Positions 7,003 to 15,069 of a stretch of 64,000 nt of DNA are shown one piece after another. The translations under genes were made by a program, and so were the position numbers. The notes beneath the pieces are model-generated. The model worked only from the letters and a program-made list of their open reading frames with translations. It was not told the DNA's origin and searched no databases. Origin of the DNA: Haloarchaeobius sp. FL176 (GTDB lineage: Archaea; Halobacteriota; Halobacteria; Halobacteriales; Natrialbaceae); assembly GCF_024609245.1 (NCBI RefSeq), contig NZ_JANJYH010000010.1, forward strand, positions 57,481-121,480, given 5' to 3'. Position 1 is the stretch's first letter, and every line of letters begins with the position of its first letter.

Positions 7003-9792
7003 ATGAACCCTTTCAATGCGATCCGCGAGTTCGAAGCCGATGGAACGACCTACAAAATGGCCGACCTCACCGTCCTCGAAGAGGAAGGCCTCTGTGAACT
7101 TGACAAACTCCCGGTCAGTATCCGTGTTATGCTTGAATCCGTCCTCCGTAACGCCGACGGGGAGGACATTACCGAGGACGACATCCGGGCCCTCGCTGGC
7201 TGGCAACCGGACGTTCCCGACGCCGACATCCCGTTCCAGCCGTCCCGGGTTATCCTCCAGGACCTCACCGGCGTCCCCGCCGTTGTAGACCTCGCGGCAC
7301 TCCGATCGGCCGTCGAACGCAAGGACCGCGACCCAACCCTCGTCGAACCCGAAGTCCCCATCGACCTGGTCATCGACCACAGCGTCCAAGTGGACTACTT
7401 CGGCAACGAGGACGCCTACGAGAAGAACGTCGAACTCGAATACGAGCGCAACAGCGAACGGTACCGGGCGCTGAAGTGGGCGCAAAACGCCTTCGACGAC
7501 TTCAGTGTCGTGCCGCCAGGGACGGGTATCGTCCACCAGGTGAATCTGGAGTATCTCGGGCAAGTCGTCCACGAACGCGAGCAGAACGGCGAGAACTGGC
7601 TGTTCCCAGACACCCTCGTCGGGACCGACAGCCACACGCCGATGATTGGTGGCATCGGCGTCGTCGGCTGGGGCGTCGGCGGTATTGAAGCCGAAGCCGC
7701 GATGCTCGGCCAGCCCATCACGATGAACCTCCCCGAGGTTGTCGGCGTGAAACTCACAGGTGAACTCCCCGAGGGTGCGACGGCGACTGACCTCGTACTG
7801 CACGTCACCGAACTGCTGCGGGATGTCGGTGTTGTCGATCGATTCGTTGAGTTCTATGGGCCCGCCGTGGAGACGCTGACTGTTCCTGATCGGGCGACAA
7901 TCGCGAATATGGCGCCCGAGCAGGGCTCGACCATCAGCATGTTCCCCGTCGACGAGGCCACCTTGGACTACCTCGAACTGACGGGCCGCGACGAGGACCA
8001 CATCGAGCTCGTCCGAAAGTATCTGGACGCCCAGGGGCTGTTCGGTGAGCAGAACCCCGAGTACACCGAGACGGTCGAACTGGACCTCTCGACCGTGACG
8101 CCGAGTCTCGCCGGCCCCAAGAAACCCCAGTCCCGCGTCGAGATGGGTGACATGCGAACCCACTTCCGGGAATTACTCCACGGCGAGTTCGAGGACGAAC
8201 TCGACGACGCTGACGAGGAGGCGCTGGCCCGGTGGCTCGGTGAGAGCGACCAATCGATGGGGCAGACCGACGGCGGCAAGGCGGTCGTGGACACCGGTCG
8301 AGACCGCCCCGACCTCGACCCTCTCACGAAGCGCGCCTCCGTGAATATCGACGGCAACGACGTCGAAATCGGGCACGGGAGCGTCGTCGTTAGCGCCATC
8401 ACCAGCTGTACCAACACGTCGAATCCCTCCGTGATGCTGGCAGCCGGGCTCCTGGCGAAAAACGCCGTCGAGCGTGGCCTCGACGTCCCGGACTACGTTA
8501 AAACAAGCCTCGCGCCCGGCAGCCGCGTCGTCACCCAGTACCTCGAAGCATCGGGGCTGTTGCCATACCTCGAAGACCTGGGTTACAACGTCGTGGGCTA
8601 CGGCTGTACGACCTGCATCGGGAACGCAGGGCCGCTCCCGGAGCCGATCGAGACCGCTATCGACGAACACGACCTCTGGACGACGAGCGTACTCTCCGGG
8701 AATCGGAACTTCGAGGCGCGCATCCATCCAAAAGTGCGCGCGAACTACCTCGCCAGCCCGCCGCTGGTGGTGGCGTACGGGCTCGCTGGGCGGATGGACA
8801 TCGATCTGGAGCACGACCCGCTGGGGTACGATGACGACGGAAACCCAGTCTATCTGGCGGACCTCTGGCCAGACAGCGACGAGATCCACGAAGCCGTCCA
8901 CGACTTCGTCGACCCGTCGATGTTCGAGGAGAAGTACGCCGAAGTGTTCGAAGGCGACGAGCGATGGGACGCGCTGGAGGCCCCGACCGGCGAGGTCTAC
9001 GAGTGGGACGAGGACTCGACATACATCCGGGAGCCGCCGTTCTTCAAAGATTTCCCGCTGGAGAAACCCGGCGTCTCTAACGTCGAGGATGCACGGTGTC
9101 TGCTAACGCTGGGTGACACGGTTACGACTGACCACATCAGTCCTGCCGGGCCGTTCGGGACGGATCAGCCGGCCGGCCAGTGGCTGATGGACCACGGTGT
9201 CGAGCCCCACGAGTTCAACACGTACGGTGCCCGCCGGGGTAACCACGAGGTGATGATGCGGGGCACGTTCGCCAACGTCCGCATCGAGAATCAGATGCTC
9301 GACGACGTCGAGGGCGGGTACACCATCCACCATCCGACTGGTGAGCAGACGACCGTGTTCGAGGCCAGCCAGCGGTACCGCGAGGAGGGAACTCCACTCG
9401 TCGTGATGGCGGGCGAGGAGTTCGGGACTGGGTCGAGCCGTGACTGGGCGGCGAAGGGGACCGACCTTCTCGGTGTTCGTGCGACCATCGCGGAAAGCTA
9501 CGAGCGCATCTATCGGGACAATCTCGTCGGAATGGGTGTGTTGCCGTTGCAGTTCCAGGACGGTGACTCCTGGGAGGCGCTTGGATTGGACGGGTCAGAG
9601 GTCTACACGATCTACGGGTTGGACGACGAGTTGGAGCCGATGGCCGAGTTGACGGTGACTGCGGAGCGGTCGGACGGGTCGTCGGTTGAGTTCCCGGTGA
9701 CGGCCCAGGTGGGCACACCTGCCGGGGTGCGATACATCGAACACGGCGGCATCCTACACTACGTCCTTCGACAGCTGCTAACCGAATCGTGA
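7003..9792 (+). CDS. acnA: Aconitate hydratase (AcnA type)
   Basis: 929 residues, full length for the AcnA/IRP type. It interconverts citrate and isocitrate in the TCA cycle with a [4Fe-4S] cluster. Cluster cysteines are visible in SAITSCTNTSNPS and YGCTTCIGNAGP. Substrate-site segments such as GTDSHTPMIGGIG and GEEFGTGSSRDWAAKG are intact, and the C-terminal swivel domain is complete. The start is the ATG at 7003 (MNPFNAIREFEADG); an in-frame TTG 18 nt earlier is unlikely. The upstream run aagaataaggtta could be the TATA region. This is a central-metabolism gene amid plasmid genes, which is unusual; it may be an extra copy or the only copy on a chromosome-like replicon. Confidence 0.96.
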   Translation: MNPFNAIREFEADGTTYKMADLTVLEEEGLCELDKLPVSIRVMLESVLRNADGEDITEDDIRALAGWQPDVPDADIPFQPSRVILQDLTGVPAVVDLAALRSAVERKDRDPTLVEPEVPIDLVIDHSVQVDYFGNEDAYEKNVELEYERNSERYRALKWAQNAFDDFSVVPPGTGIVHQVNLEYLGQVVHEREQNGENWLFPDTLVGTDSHTPMIGGIGVVGWGVGGIEAEAAMLGQPITMNLPEVVGVKLTGELPEGATATDLVLHVTELLRDVGVVDRFVEFYGPAVETLTVPDRATIANMAPEQGSTISMFPVDEATLDYLELTGRDEDHIELVRKYLDAQGLFGEQNPEYTETVELDLSTVTPSLAGPKKPQSRVEMGDMRTHFRELLHGEFEDELDDADEEALARWLGESDQSMGQTDGGKAVVDTGRDRPDLDPLTKRASVNIDGNDVEIGHGSVVVSAITSCTNTSNPSVMLAAGLLAKNAVERGLDVPDYVKTSLAPGSRVVTQYLEASGLLPYLEDLGYNVVGYGCTTCIGNAGPLPEPIETAIDEHDLWTTSVLSGNRNFEARIHPKVRANYLASPPLVVAYGLAGRMDIDLEHDPLGYDDDGNPVYLADLWPDSDEIHEAVHDFVDPSMFEEKYAEVFEGDERWDALEAPTGEVYEWDEDSTYIREPPFFKDFPLEKPGVSNVEDARCLLTLGDTVTTDHISPAGPFGTDQPAGQWLMDHGVEPHEFNTYGARRGNHEVMMRGTFANVRIENQMLDDVEGGYTIHHPTGEQTTVFEASQRYREEGTPLVVMAGEEFGTGSSRDWAAKGTDLLGVRATIAESYERIYRDNLVGMGVLPLQFQDGDSWEALGLDGSEVYTIYGLDDELEPMAELTVTAERSDGSSVEFPVTAQVGTPAGVRYIEHGGILHYVLRQLLTES

Positions 9793-10019
9793 CGCTTTCA
9801 AAGTGTCTCCTCGACCAGTAAGATCGCGAATTTCCGATTCCGTCGCTCGGAATTAGCGTAGCCCTCTGAAACGGCACACCGTGTTTTGTGCGTGAATACA
9901 TATCAAGAGTGTTTCCAGTTCAATCAACGGTAAAATGACCATCGTAGCTTTCACACCCGATGCCGTAGCGATCACCGTCGAGTGGGCGAACAATATCCTG
10001 TGATCGAGTGAGGCCAGAG
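9793..10019. other. Intergenic stretch with one possible 22-codon ORF
   Basis: Between the aconitase gene and the next hairpin leader. The only open frame with a plausible AT-rich upstream (gaatacatatc) is 9935-10003, encoding MTIVAFTPDAVAITVEWANN plus two residues. It could be a real micro-protein or the remnant of a truncated gene; I cannot decide. Confidence 0.35.
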
Positions 10020-10053
10020 TTGTTTATTCCGCGCCGGTGATGGGTGCCGGCGC
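10020..10053 (+). promoter_or_regulatory. T-tract plus hairpin leader, copy 4
   Basis: TTGTTTATTCC then GCGCCGG (10031-10037), loop TGATGGGTG, CCGGCGC (10047-10053): a perfect 7-bp stem. The same stem and loop recur exactly at 12140-12162. Start codon at 10104. Confidence 0.8.
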
Positions 10054-10103
10054 AGCTGGAGCGACCAACGACACCCGTGCGTCGGCGTTTCGAGGTGTCC
10101 AAG

Positions 10104-10595
10104 ATGCATATGGTGATATACGCACTCGTAGAGGCATCGACGCACGACGACGCGCTGTCCACCGGAAAGTCGGTGTTCGACCGCCTGGTCGGCGCGGACC
10201 CACACGCCGGCGCCGTCTTCGATTACTATGTGACCTTCGACGAGGAGGACACGTCCGTTGCGGGGAAGGCACGATGGGGGGGGTTGCCGACGGCAGCCCC
10301 CGTCGACTCCGATGACGGCCAAGACCTGCTCGAGTGTGGCTGGGAGGCGACGAAGGAGGAATTCGAGCGTAATCTCGACCGGGTGAAGGAGGCCATCGAC
10401 GAGCTCTCCGACGAGGAGATCATGCGCGACGAGGACCTCGCCCGGCACGCCTTCCACCAGGTCGGTGCGTACGACGGCCCGACGATCTTCCTGTACACCG
10501 AACACGGAACCGGCATTCGCCACCGTGGACAGTTGGACCGACTCCTCGAGGAGAATGAAGAGCTCTGGATCGTGCCCGCTGACGTCCACTTCTAA
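10104..10595 (+). CDS. Conserved haloarchaeal protein (163 aa)
   Basis: Starts MHMVIYALVEASTHDDALST, reads as an alpha/beta sandwich domain with strands MVIYALVEA, AVFDYYVTF and a central long helix (EATKEEFERNLDRVKEAIDELSDEE). No catalytic motif or family recognised. The ATG at 10104 was chosen because the upstream in-frame ATG at 10044 lies within the hairpin leader. It forms a likely operon with the 121-aa zinc-ribbon gene 3 bp downstream. Confidence 0.75.
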   Translation: MHMVIYALVEASTHDDALSTGKSVFDRLVGADPHAGAVFDYYVTFDEEDTSVAGKARWGGLPTAAPVDSDDGQDLLECGWEATKEEFERNLDRVKEAIDELSDEEIMRDEDLARHAFHQVGAYDGPTIFLYTEHGTGIRHRGQLDRLLEENEELWIVPADVHF

Positions 10596-10598
10596 CCA

Positions 10599-10964
10599 AT
10601 GCCTCGCATCACCAACTGGCGACGCGAGAGCCGCTCGCCGACGCTTGCGTATCGGAACACCGAGACCGGGGCGCGAGCCGTCCTGCATCGAGCCCCGGAC
10701 TCCTACCGGTACAAATGGCGTGGGGCAATCCTCATCGACGGCTACCCGGTCTGGTCGCGGGGATACGAGACGAAGGATGCGACATCGTTCCGTGACGAGC
10801 TCCGGGAGCGGCCCGCACCGGACCTCAGCTGCCCGGAGTGTCCGAACGACGACGTTCGCGTCGGCGAGAAGGCGGCAGACGGGGCGAAAGTCCAGCGGTG
10901 GTATGACTGCCCCGATTGTGGGTACGAAGCCCCCTCACGCATCGTCTACGGCGCCGAACGGTGA
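10599..10964 (+). CDS. DUF7568-like zinc-ribbon protein
   Basis: 121 residues starting MPRITNWRRESRSPTLAYRN. The C-terminal half holds a Cys4 zinc ribbon: CPECPND ... CPDCGYEAP. The N-terminal half is strand-rich and resembles a small haloarchaeal family I know as DUF7568 (from memory). It begins 3 bp after the stop of the upstream gene, so translation is probably coupled. Role unknown. Confidence 0.75.
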   Translation: MPRITNWRRESRSPTLAYRNTETGARAVLHRAPDSYRYKWRGAILIDGYPVWSRGYETKDATSFRDELRERPAPDLSCPECPNDDVRVGEKAADGAKVQRWYDCPDCGYEAPSRIVYGAER

Positions 10965-10980
10965 GTGAGCGCTGGGCGCT

Positions 10981-11025
10981 GTTTTTCGGCCGGGCACGAG
11001 GTAGTGGCCCGGTACGACCGGGTGA
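10981..11025 (+). promoter_or_regulatory. T-tract plus hairpin leader, copy 5
   Basis: GTTTTTCGG followed by CCGGGC (10990-10995) / GCCCGG (11007-11012) and a trailing GACCGGGTGAG. Start codon at 11034. Confidence 0.65.
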
Positions 11026-11033
11026 GTTAACAA

Positions 11034-11429
11034 ATGAGTCTCGAAGTACTTGACCGACACAGCGAGGCACTGTTCGAGTTCCTCTGGTGTCCCGTCTGCG
11101 GACAGGAGGTCTTCACTCACATCCCCTTCGAGGGGGTGTTCTGCAAGAACTGCAACACCCAGGTCGAACTCCAAGAATCCCGAGAGACGCGCGGCTACGA
11201 GGAGGCCGTGCTCGCCTGCTTCGATACAACCACGACCTGGAACCTCCACGTCGACGAGAAACTGCGCCGCGACCTGCCTGATGGGTCGGCGCGCGTGAAA
11301 ATCTTCGGCGCACCGGGCGCCTACAAGGTCGACTGGTGGAGTCCAGAGCCGGGTGAAGACTGGGAACCTGTGGAGCGCGGGGAGTTCGACGACGTCGAGG
11401 AACCAGGGAAGGTGTCACACCTCGCATAA
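11034..11429 (+). CDS. DUF7567-like protein with Cys4 zinc finger
   Basis: 131 residues. Begins with a helix (MSLEVLDRHSEALFEFLW) running into a zinc finger, CPVCGQEVF ... CKNCNTQVEL, then a strand-rich C-terminal domain (TTTWNLHVDEKL, RVKIFGAPGAYKVDWW). Similar proteins are common on haloarchaeal plasmids; I associate the shape with DUF7567 from memory. It is convergent with the minus-strand regulator at 11437, only 7 bp away. Confidence 0.75.
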   Translation: MSLEVLDRHSEALFEFLWCPVCGQEVFTHIPFEGVFCKNCNTQVELQESRETRGYEEAVLACFDTTTTWNLHVDEKLRRDLPDGSARVKIFGAPGAYKVDWWSPEPGEDWEPVERGEFDDVEEPGKVSHLA

Positions 11430-11436
11430 CCACCAG

Positions 11437-12042
11437 TTAGGCCGTTTTCGGTTCAAGCAGTGATTCCATGTTTTCCTGCAATTCGTCGTACCCCTCAAAC
11501 TCGAATAGCTCAGGGATTCGGGCTGTCGCTTGCGCTTTTTGTACTTTTTCACGGGCTCGACCAGCGTGACTACGTACAGTCCCGGTCTTCACGTCAAGCG
11601 CATCGGCGATTACGTACTCGTTCTTATTTGCTTCACGCATCACGTAGGTCAAAAACTGCTTTTTCGTGAGGGTGGAGTTATCCAGCAGTTCCTGATACTG
11701 TTCCCGATACGCCTCCACATATTCACGGGAGAATTCAGCTGCGACGTGAAATCCACCCCCAGAGGCAACTTCGCCGAGGACCCCAGGCCCACGGTTTGTT
11801 CCGACATAGAATTCCTCTTCCTCCGCATCCCAGTGTATATCGGGGATTACAAAATCAATCCCCATCGGTGATTCACGAAGGAATTCCAGCTTTTTCTCTT
11901 TCTCAGGATTGTTCTCCCAGTTACTAACAACCTGTTCGAGTGCCATACGGGAGAGATTGGCATCAAGTCCGGGGTGACCATCACGGAGAAGAACGGCTAA
12001 ATCTCGGTCAGTAATCGTGTCTTGGTCTGCACTGTCGGACAT
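11437..12042 (-). CDS. Regulator with C-terminal sigma-70-region-4-like HTH
   Basis: 201 residues. The C-terminal region (ANKNEYVIADALDVKTGTVR, SHAGRAREKVQKA, about residues 140-175) is a helix-turn-helix of the sigma-region-4/LuxR shape used by haloarchaeal DNA-binding proteins. The N-terminal half contains a conserved-looking MGIDFVIPDIHWDAEEEEFYVG segment (split here) of unknown role. The second Met (MSDSADQ) is chosen as the start: on the minus strand a TATA-like aatataaatac lies about 30 nt before it, consistent with the leaderless transcripts common in haloarchaea. Target genes cannot be inferred. Confidence 0.75.
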   Translation of the reverse strand: MSDSADQDTITDRDLAVLLRDGHPGLDANLSRMALEQVVSNWENNPEKEKKLEFLRESPMGIDFVIPDIHWDAEEEEFYVGTNRGPGVLGEVASGGGFHVAAEFSREYVEAYREQYQELLDNSTLTKKQFLTYVMREANKNEYVIADALDVKTGTVRSHAGRAREKVQKAQATARIPELFEFEGYDELQENMESLLEPKTA

Positions 12043-12085
12043 AGTGATTACTGATAGGGTAATCAAACAAAGTATTTATATTTTG
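12043..12085 (-). promoter_or_regulatory. TATA-like promoter of the 201-aa regulator
   Basis: Read on the minus strand: AATATAAATAC followed 30 nt later by the ATG at 12042. The spacing fits a leaderless haloarchaeal promoter. Confidence 0.5.
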
Positions 12086-12133
12086 GGGTGGTGCAGAAGG
12101 CGAGGTGCTACAGATCGTGGACATACAGAGTCT

Positions 12134-12162
12134 ATTGTTGCGCCGGTGATGGGTGCCGGCGC
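12134..12162 (+). promoter_or_regulatory. T-tract plus hairpin leader, copy 6
   Basis: ATTGTTG then GCGCCGG (12140-12146), TGATGGGTG loop, CCGGCGC (12156-12162). The 23 nt of stem and loop are identical to those at 10031-10053. Start codon at 12183. Confidence 0.8.
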
Positions 12163-12182
12163 ACACGTGCCGGCGATGATCG

Positions 12183-12755
12183 ATGTCGACACGGAGTCAA
12201 CTCAGATTCGTCGAACGAGTGGACCAGGACGGCGAACCAACCGATAACGACCGCGTCGCGCAAGTGTACCGACATTCGGACGGCTACCCGGAGAGCGTGC
12301 TTCGCGATCTTGCGCAGTTGAAGGAACTTCTCGACGCGACCCGTGCCGAGCGAGGACCGGGTTACACGGCAGCGTCGTTCGTGTTCCTCGACAAGCTCTC
12401 GACAGTCGACCTGTATCTGGATGGTGACGCAGATCGAACAATCGACGCAACACAGCCAGCGGATCTCCTCGAGCCGGACAATATGGAGCACCTCGACCAG
12501 CCGATGTTCCTGCTGGGACACGGTGTCGAGAACCCGGCTGTCGGCATCCACGGCGACGAGGAGTACCTCTACGTCGTTGAACTCCCGACCCGGAACCCAT
12601 TCGAGGAGCCGTCCGAGTGGACGGTCAAGGTGAGTGGTCATTCCGCGTTCCCCCGGTGGGATGGTCCGACCGAGGACGCCTTCGAGCGGGCCAGCTGGCA
12701 GTTCCACGGCCCGCTTGAGCACGCGCTCGAAGAGCTGGTCGCTGAGCCAGCGTGA
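12183..12755 (+). CDS. Conserved haloarchaeal protein (190 aa)
   Basis: Begins MSTRSQLRFVERVDQDGEPT and shows a strand-helix-strand layout with VAQVYRHSDGYPESVLRDLA (a nucleic-acid-binding or toxin-like beta-hairpin pattern cannot be distinguished). The C-terminal part (EYLYVVELPTRNPF, EWTVKVSGHSAFPRWDG) is strand-rich. No family recognised. It shares an identical hairpin leader with the gene at 10104, suggesting common control. Convergent with the Mrr-like gene, 13 bp apart. Confidence 0.75.
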   Translation: MSTRSQLRFVERVDQDGEPTDNDRVAQVYRHSDGYPESVLRDLAQLKELLDATRAERGPGYTAASFVFLDKLSTVDLYLDGDADRTIDATQPADLLEPDNMEHLDQPMFLLGHGVENPAVGIHGDEEYLYVVELPTRNPFEEPSEWTVKVSGHSAFPRWDGPTEDAFERASWQFHGPLEHALEELVAEPA

Positions 12756-12768
12756 ACACTTAGCCTGC

Positions 12769-14133
12769 TCAGATGATGCCGCCGATGACGAGTAGTCCGA
12801 CGACAAGCAGCACCGTCGCGACAACGCTTCCCCCGGCTAGCCACTTGTTCTCCATCGCCTTCTCGTGAAGCGGCATATCGGCGTACTCCTCGCGGAACGC
12901 CTCGAGATTCTCCTCGTCGTAGAAGTACTTCGTCTTCAGCGCGAACCGTTCCGTCACCGCACAGCCCGTACAGATCGGCTCGCCTTCCAGCCGCTCCGTT
13001 TTGATGTGGCTGGAGCAGGCGATTGCCCCGCAGTTCGGACAGTAGGTGTACGTCTCGTCGACGCCGCTCGTGTCACAGTGGACGCACTGATGGATGCCGT
13101 CCTCGGCGGTTACTCGTGACGGGCCTGCCGCGTAGTACTCGTAGGGGTAGGTGTACTCCTGGAGCTCGGTCGTCTGTCGAACCTCGGGGAGGTACACCGG
13201 CTCAATCGACTGGACGGAGATGTCCGAGCGGTTCGGCTCGCAGGTCTTGTTGTACGTGACGTTGTTGTCGCCCGTGTAGGTCACCGTCGTTGTGTGGTGC
13301 TGCTGGAGCCGCTCGACGGCCCACTCCTTGTACTCCGTCTGGGTCTGCCCGAACCGCCGCTCCTCGACGTCGTCGAACACCTCGCCGAACTGCTCGGTGT
13401 CGAGGTCGACCGTCGCGTGGAAGTTCTCGGTGACCAGCGTCGCGACGTCTTCGTCGACGACCTGTGGCTGTCCGCGCTCGGCGTGGGCTACGAATCGCGT
13501 CCGGTCGTTGATCCGGTGGATGACGCCCACCGACGTCTCGAAGACGGCGTTCGTGTCCGCGGTGACCGCGACCACCGGGCGGAAAGTCACCGACGAATGC
13601 GTTTCTGGGAGGTCGGCGGCCTCAATGTTCTCGACGTCGCGGAACGCCTCCGCGACGGCCGCGTCGACGTCGACGGCCGGGTCGTACGGGCGGAGCGTCT
13701 CGTCGCAGAGGATCTCGATGCGCCCGTTGTAGAGGTCGAGGCCGATCTCGTCGGCGATCTCCCGGAGGTCCTCGCCGTCGAGCAGCTCGATTGGATGGGG
13801 GTCGTCGTTTTGCTGGAGTCGGTTTGCGTACTCCTGAGCAGGGTTCGTGAACCGGCCGGTCGTGACGACCATCCCGCGTTTCGGGCCGTCGAAGTCGAAG
13901 GTCGCGATGGCGGAATGGAGCTTCTGGACGACCGGCCGTCCGACCGTCCCCGTGTGCTTGCACTCGACGATGATCGCACGCCGCGTGCCGTCGACGACCT
14001 CCTCCATGATGACGTCGCGACCCTCGTCAGCCGTGCGGTCGGCCTGGCGGACGTTCTCGTAGCCGAGGTTTCGGAACACGTCCTCCATCACGTCCTCGAA
14101 CTCGAACCCCGAGAGATCGTCCAGTACAGCCAT
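12769..14133 (-). CDS. Mrr-like restriction endonuclease with zinc ribbon and C-terminal membrane anchor
   Basis: 454 residues. The N-terminus is an Mrr/type IV-like nuclease domain: FEFEDVMEDVFRNLGYENV, then the catalytic pattern D(38-42)...IIVECKHTG with the E-x-K motif of the PD-(D/E)XK fold, and QKLHSAIATFDFDGPKRGMV. A zinc ribbon follows near residue 370 (CVHCDTSGVDETYTYCPNCG, then C-A-I-A-C and CTGC). The last 25 residues form one membrane helix (GGSVVATVLLVVGLLVIGGI). Mrr enzymes cut DNA with modified bases. The membrane anchor and zinc domain are unusual additions. The start at the second Met (MAVLDDLSGFEFED) is preferred. It faces a region rich in possible DNA-modification genes. Confidence 0.8.
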   Translation of the reverse strand: MAVLDDLSGFEFEDVMEDVFRNLGYENVRQADRTADEGRDVIMEEVVDGTRRAIIVECKHTGTVGRPVVQKLHSAIATFDFDGPKRGMVVTTGRFTNPAQEYANRLQQNDDPHPIELLDGEDLREIADEIGLDLYNGRIEILCDETLRPYDPAVDVDAAVAEAFRDVENIEAADLPETHSSVTFRPVVAVTADTNAVFETSVGVIHRINDRTRFVAHAERGQPQVVDEDVATLVTENFHATVDLDTEQFGEVFDDVEERRFGQTQTEYKEWAVERLQQHHTTTVTYTGDNNVTYNKTCEPNRSDISVQSIEPVYLPEVRQTTELQEYTYPYEYYAAGPSRVTAEDGIHQCVHCDTSGVDETYTYCPNCGAIACSSHIKTERLEGEPICTGCAVTERFALKTKYFYDEENLEAFREEYADMPLHEKAMENKWLAGGSVVATVLLVVGLLVIGGII

Positions 14134-14194
14134 CCTCAATTATGTGGACAGTACGTTGCAACTGCCAAATACGTTGCCGAACGCTACGCCATCC

Positions 14195-14229
14195 TGTTTG
14201 TTGAACCCCTGAGAGGGGTGCGGGGGTCA
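14195..14229 (+). promoter_or_regulatory. T-tract plus hairpin leader, copy 7
   Basis: TGTTTGTTGAACCCCT, GAGA, GGGGTGCGGGGG: the CCCC can pair with either G tract. Start codon at 14252. Confidence 0.75.
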
Positions 14230-14251
14230 CCGAACCGCCCGCGAGCAACGA

Positions 14252-14938
14252 ATGAACGGGAATGTACCTATGGCCAGTTCGGAATCGGTTCCAGTAGCAT
14301 CGCCCGCACAGTCTCACCGAGACGCAGTCGAATACGTCGGCTTCCGCGTCGACGGCCAAGCCGTCGTCCTGAACCTCTCGGAGCATCGGCGACTCTCTCT
14401 CGAGCGCAGTCTGGACCTCGTCAACCACAGTCCAAGCGGGTTCGAGTGGGGGTATAGTGGTAGCGGGCCCGCCCAGCTCGCGTGCGCGCTCCTCCTCGAC
14501 TACTACGACGATGAGCAGTTCGCCCGTGAGCACTACATCGCGTTCCGGAATCAGGTGGTTTCGCAGCTGGAGTGCGACGGTGCCGCGGCGTGCTGGCACC
14601 TCCCCGGCGAGGAGATCGACGCCGCGATGGCGACCCTTACCGACGACGTCGTCGCCCTCGCCGACGGCGGACGGCCGTCACCGACGCTTCCCGAGAACTG
14701 GCGAGCCGTCTCTCGCCCTGATCGAAGGGTGTTCCAGCGCGCTGATCGCGACCACTACATCGTGATCGGGGATGGAAGCGACGAGTGGCTGGTCGTGCTC
14801 TGCAGCCAGGGTGACCGGGCATATCCTGCCCCGCTCGCACATCGGACAGTTGTCGAGGGGGCTGACGTGGAACAGGTAATCCAAGAACTCGCCGAAGAGA
14901 GCAACGACCTCATCGAACCCCCGGAGGGGGAGCACTGA
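14252..14938 (+). CDS. DUF6166-like protein
   Basis: 228 residues. The diagnostic stretch is GFEWGYSGSGPAQLACALLL (about residues 62-81), which I recognise as the core of DUF6166, a family found on plasmids and phages. Upstream is VEYVGFRVDGQAVVLNLSEH. The C-terminal third carries a separate, strand-rich unit (RDHYIVIGDGSDEWLVVLCS). A second Met 18 nt downstream (MASSES) is an alternative start. The stop overlaps the start of a 43-aa gene by one base, so this is the first gene of an operon continuing to 16270. Function unknown. Confidence 0.8.
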   Translation: MNGNVPMASSESVPVASPAQSHRDAVEYVGFRVDGQAVVLNLSEHRRLSLERSLDLVNHSPSGFEWGYSGSGPAQLACALLLDYYDDEQFAREHYIAFRNQVVSQLECDGAAACWHLPGEEIDAAMATLTDDVVALADGGRPSPTLPENWRAVSRPDRRVFQRADRDHYIVIGDGSDEWLVVLCSQGDRAYPAPLAHRTVVEGADVEQVIQELAEESNDLIEPPEGEH

Positions 14939-15069
14939 TGGAGACGCTTCGACTGGCGCGAGCCACCCACCAGCTCCTCGAACGAGGTGTCGAGGCGCTC
15001 GAGAAAATCGGGCGCGAACTGGAGCGATACAACGACCGACAGGAGCGCACCGACGACACCGACTCGTGA
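14938..15069 (+). CDS. Small helical protein (43 aa)
   Basis: ATG overlaps the TGA of the upstream gene (TGATG). Encodes METLRLARATHQLLERGVEA followed by a charged helix and an acidic tail. Its TGA overlaps the GTG start of the next gene at 15066. The tight overlap on both sides and good codon use support that it is translated. No family recognised. Confidence 0.65.
   Translation: METLRLARATHQLLERGVEALEKIGRELERYNDRQERTDDTDS

Noticed and set aside
6976..8163. Long antisense reading frame opposite aconitase (395 codons) and similar ones opposite both P-type ATPases
   Set aside because: These are by-products of GC-rich codon use on the coding strand; the protein sequences show no domain and the sense genes are unambiguous.
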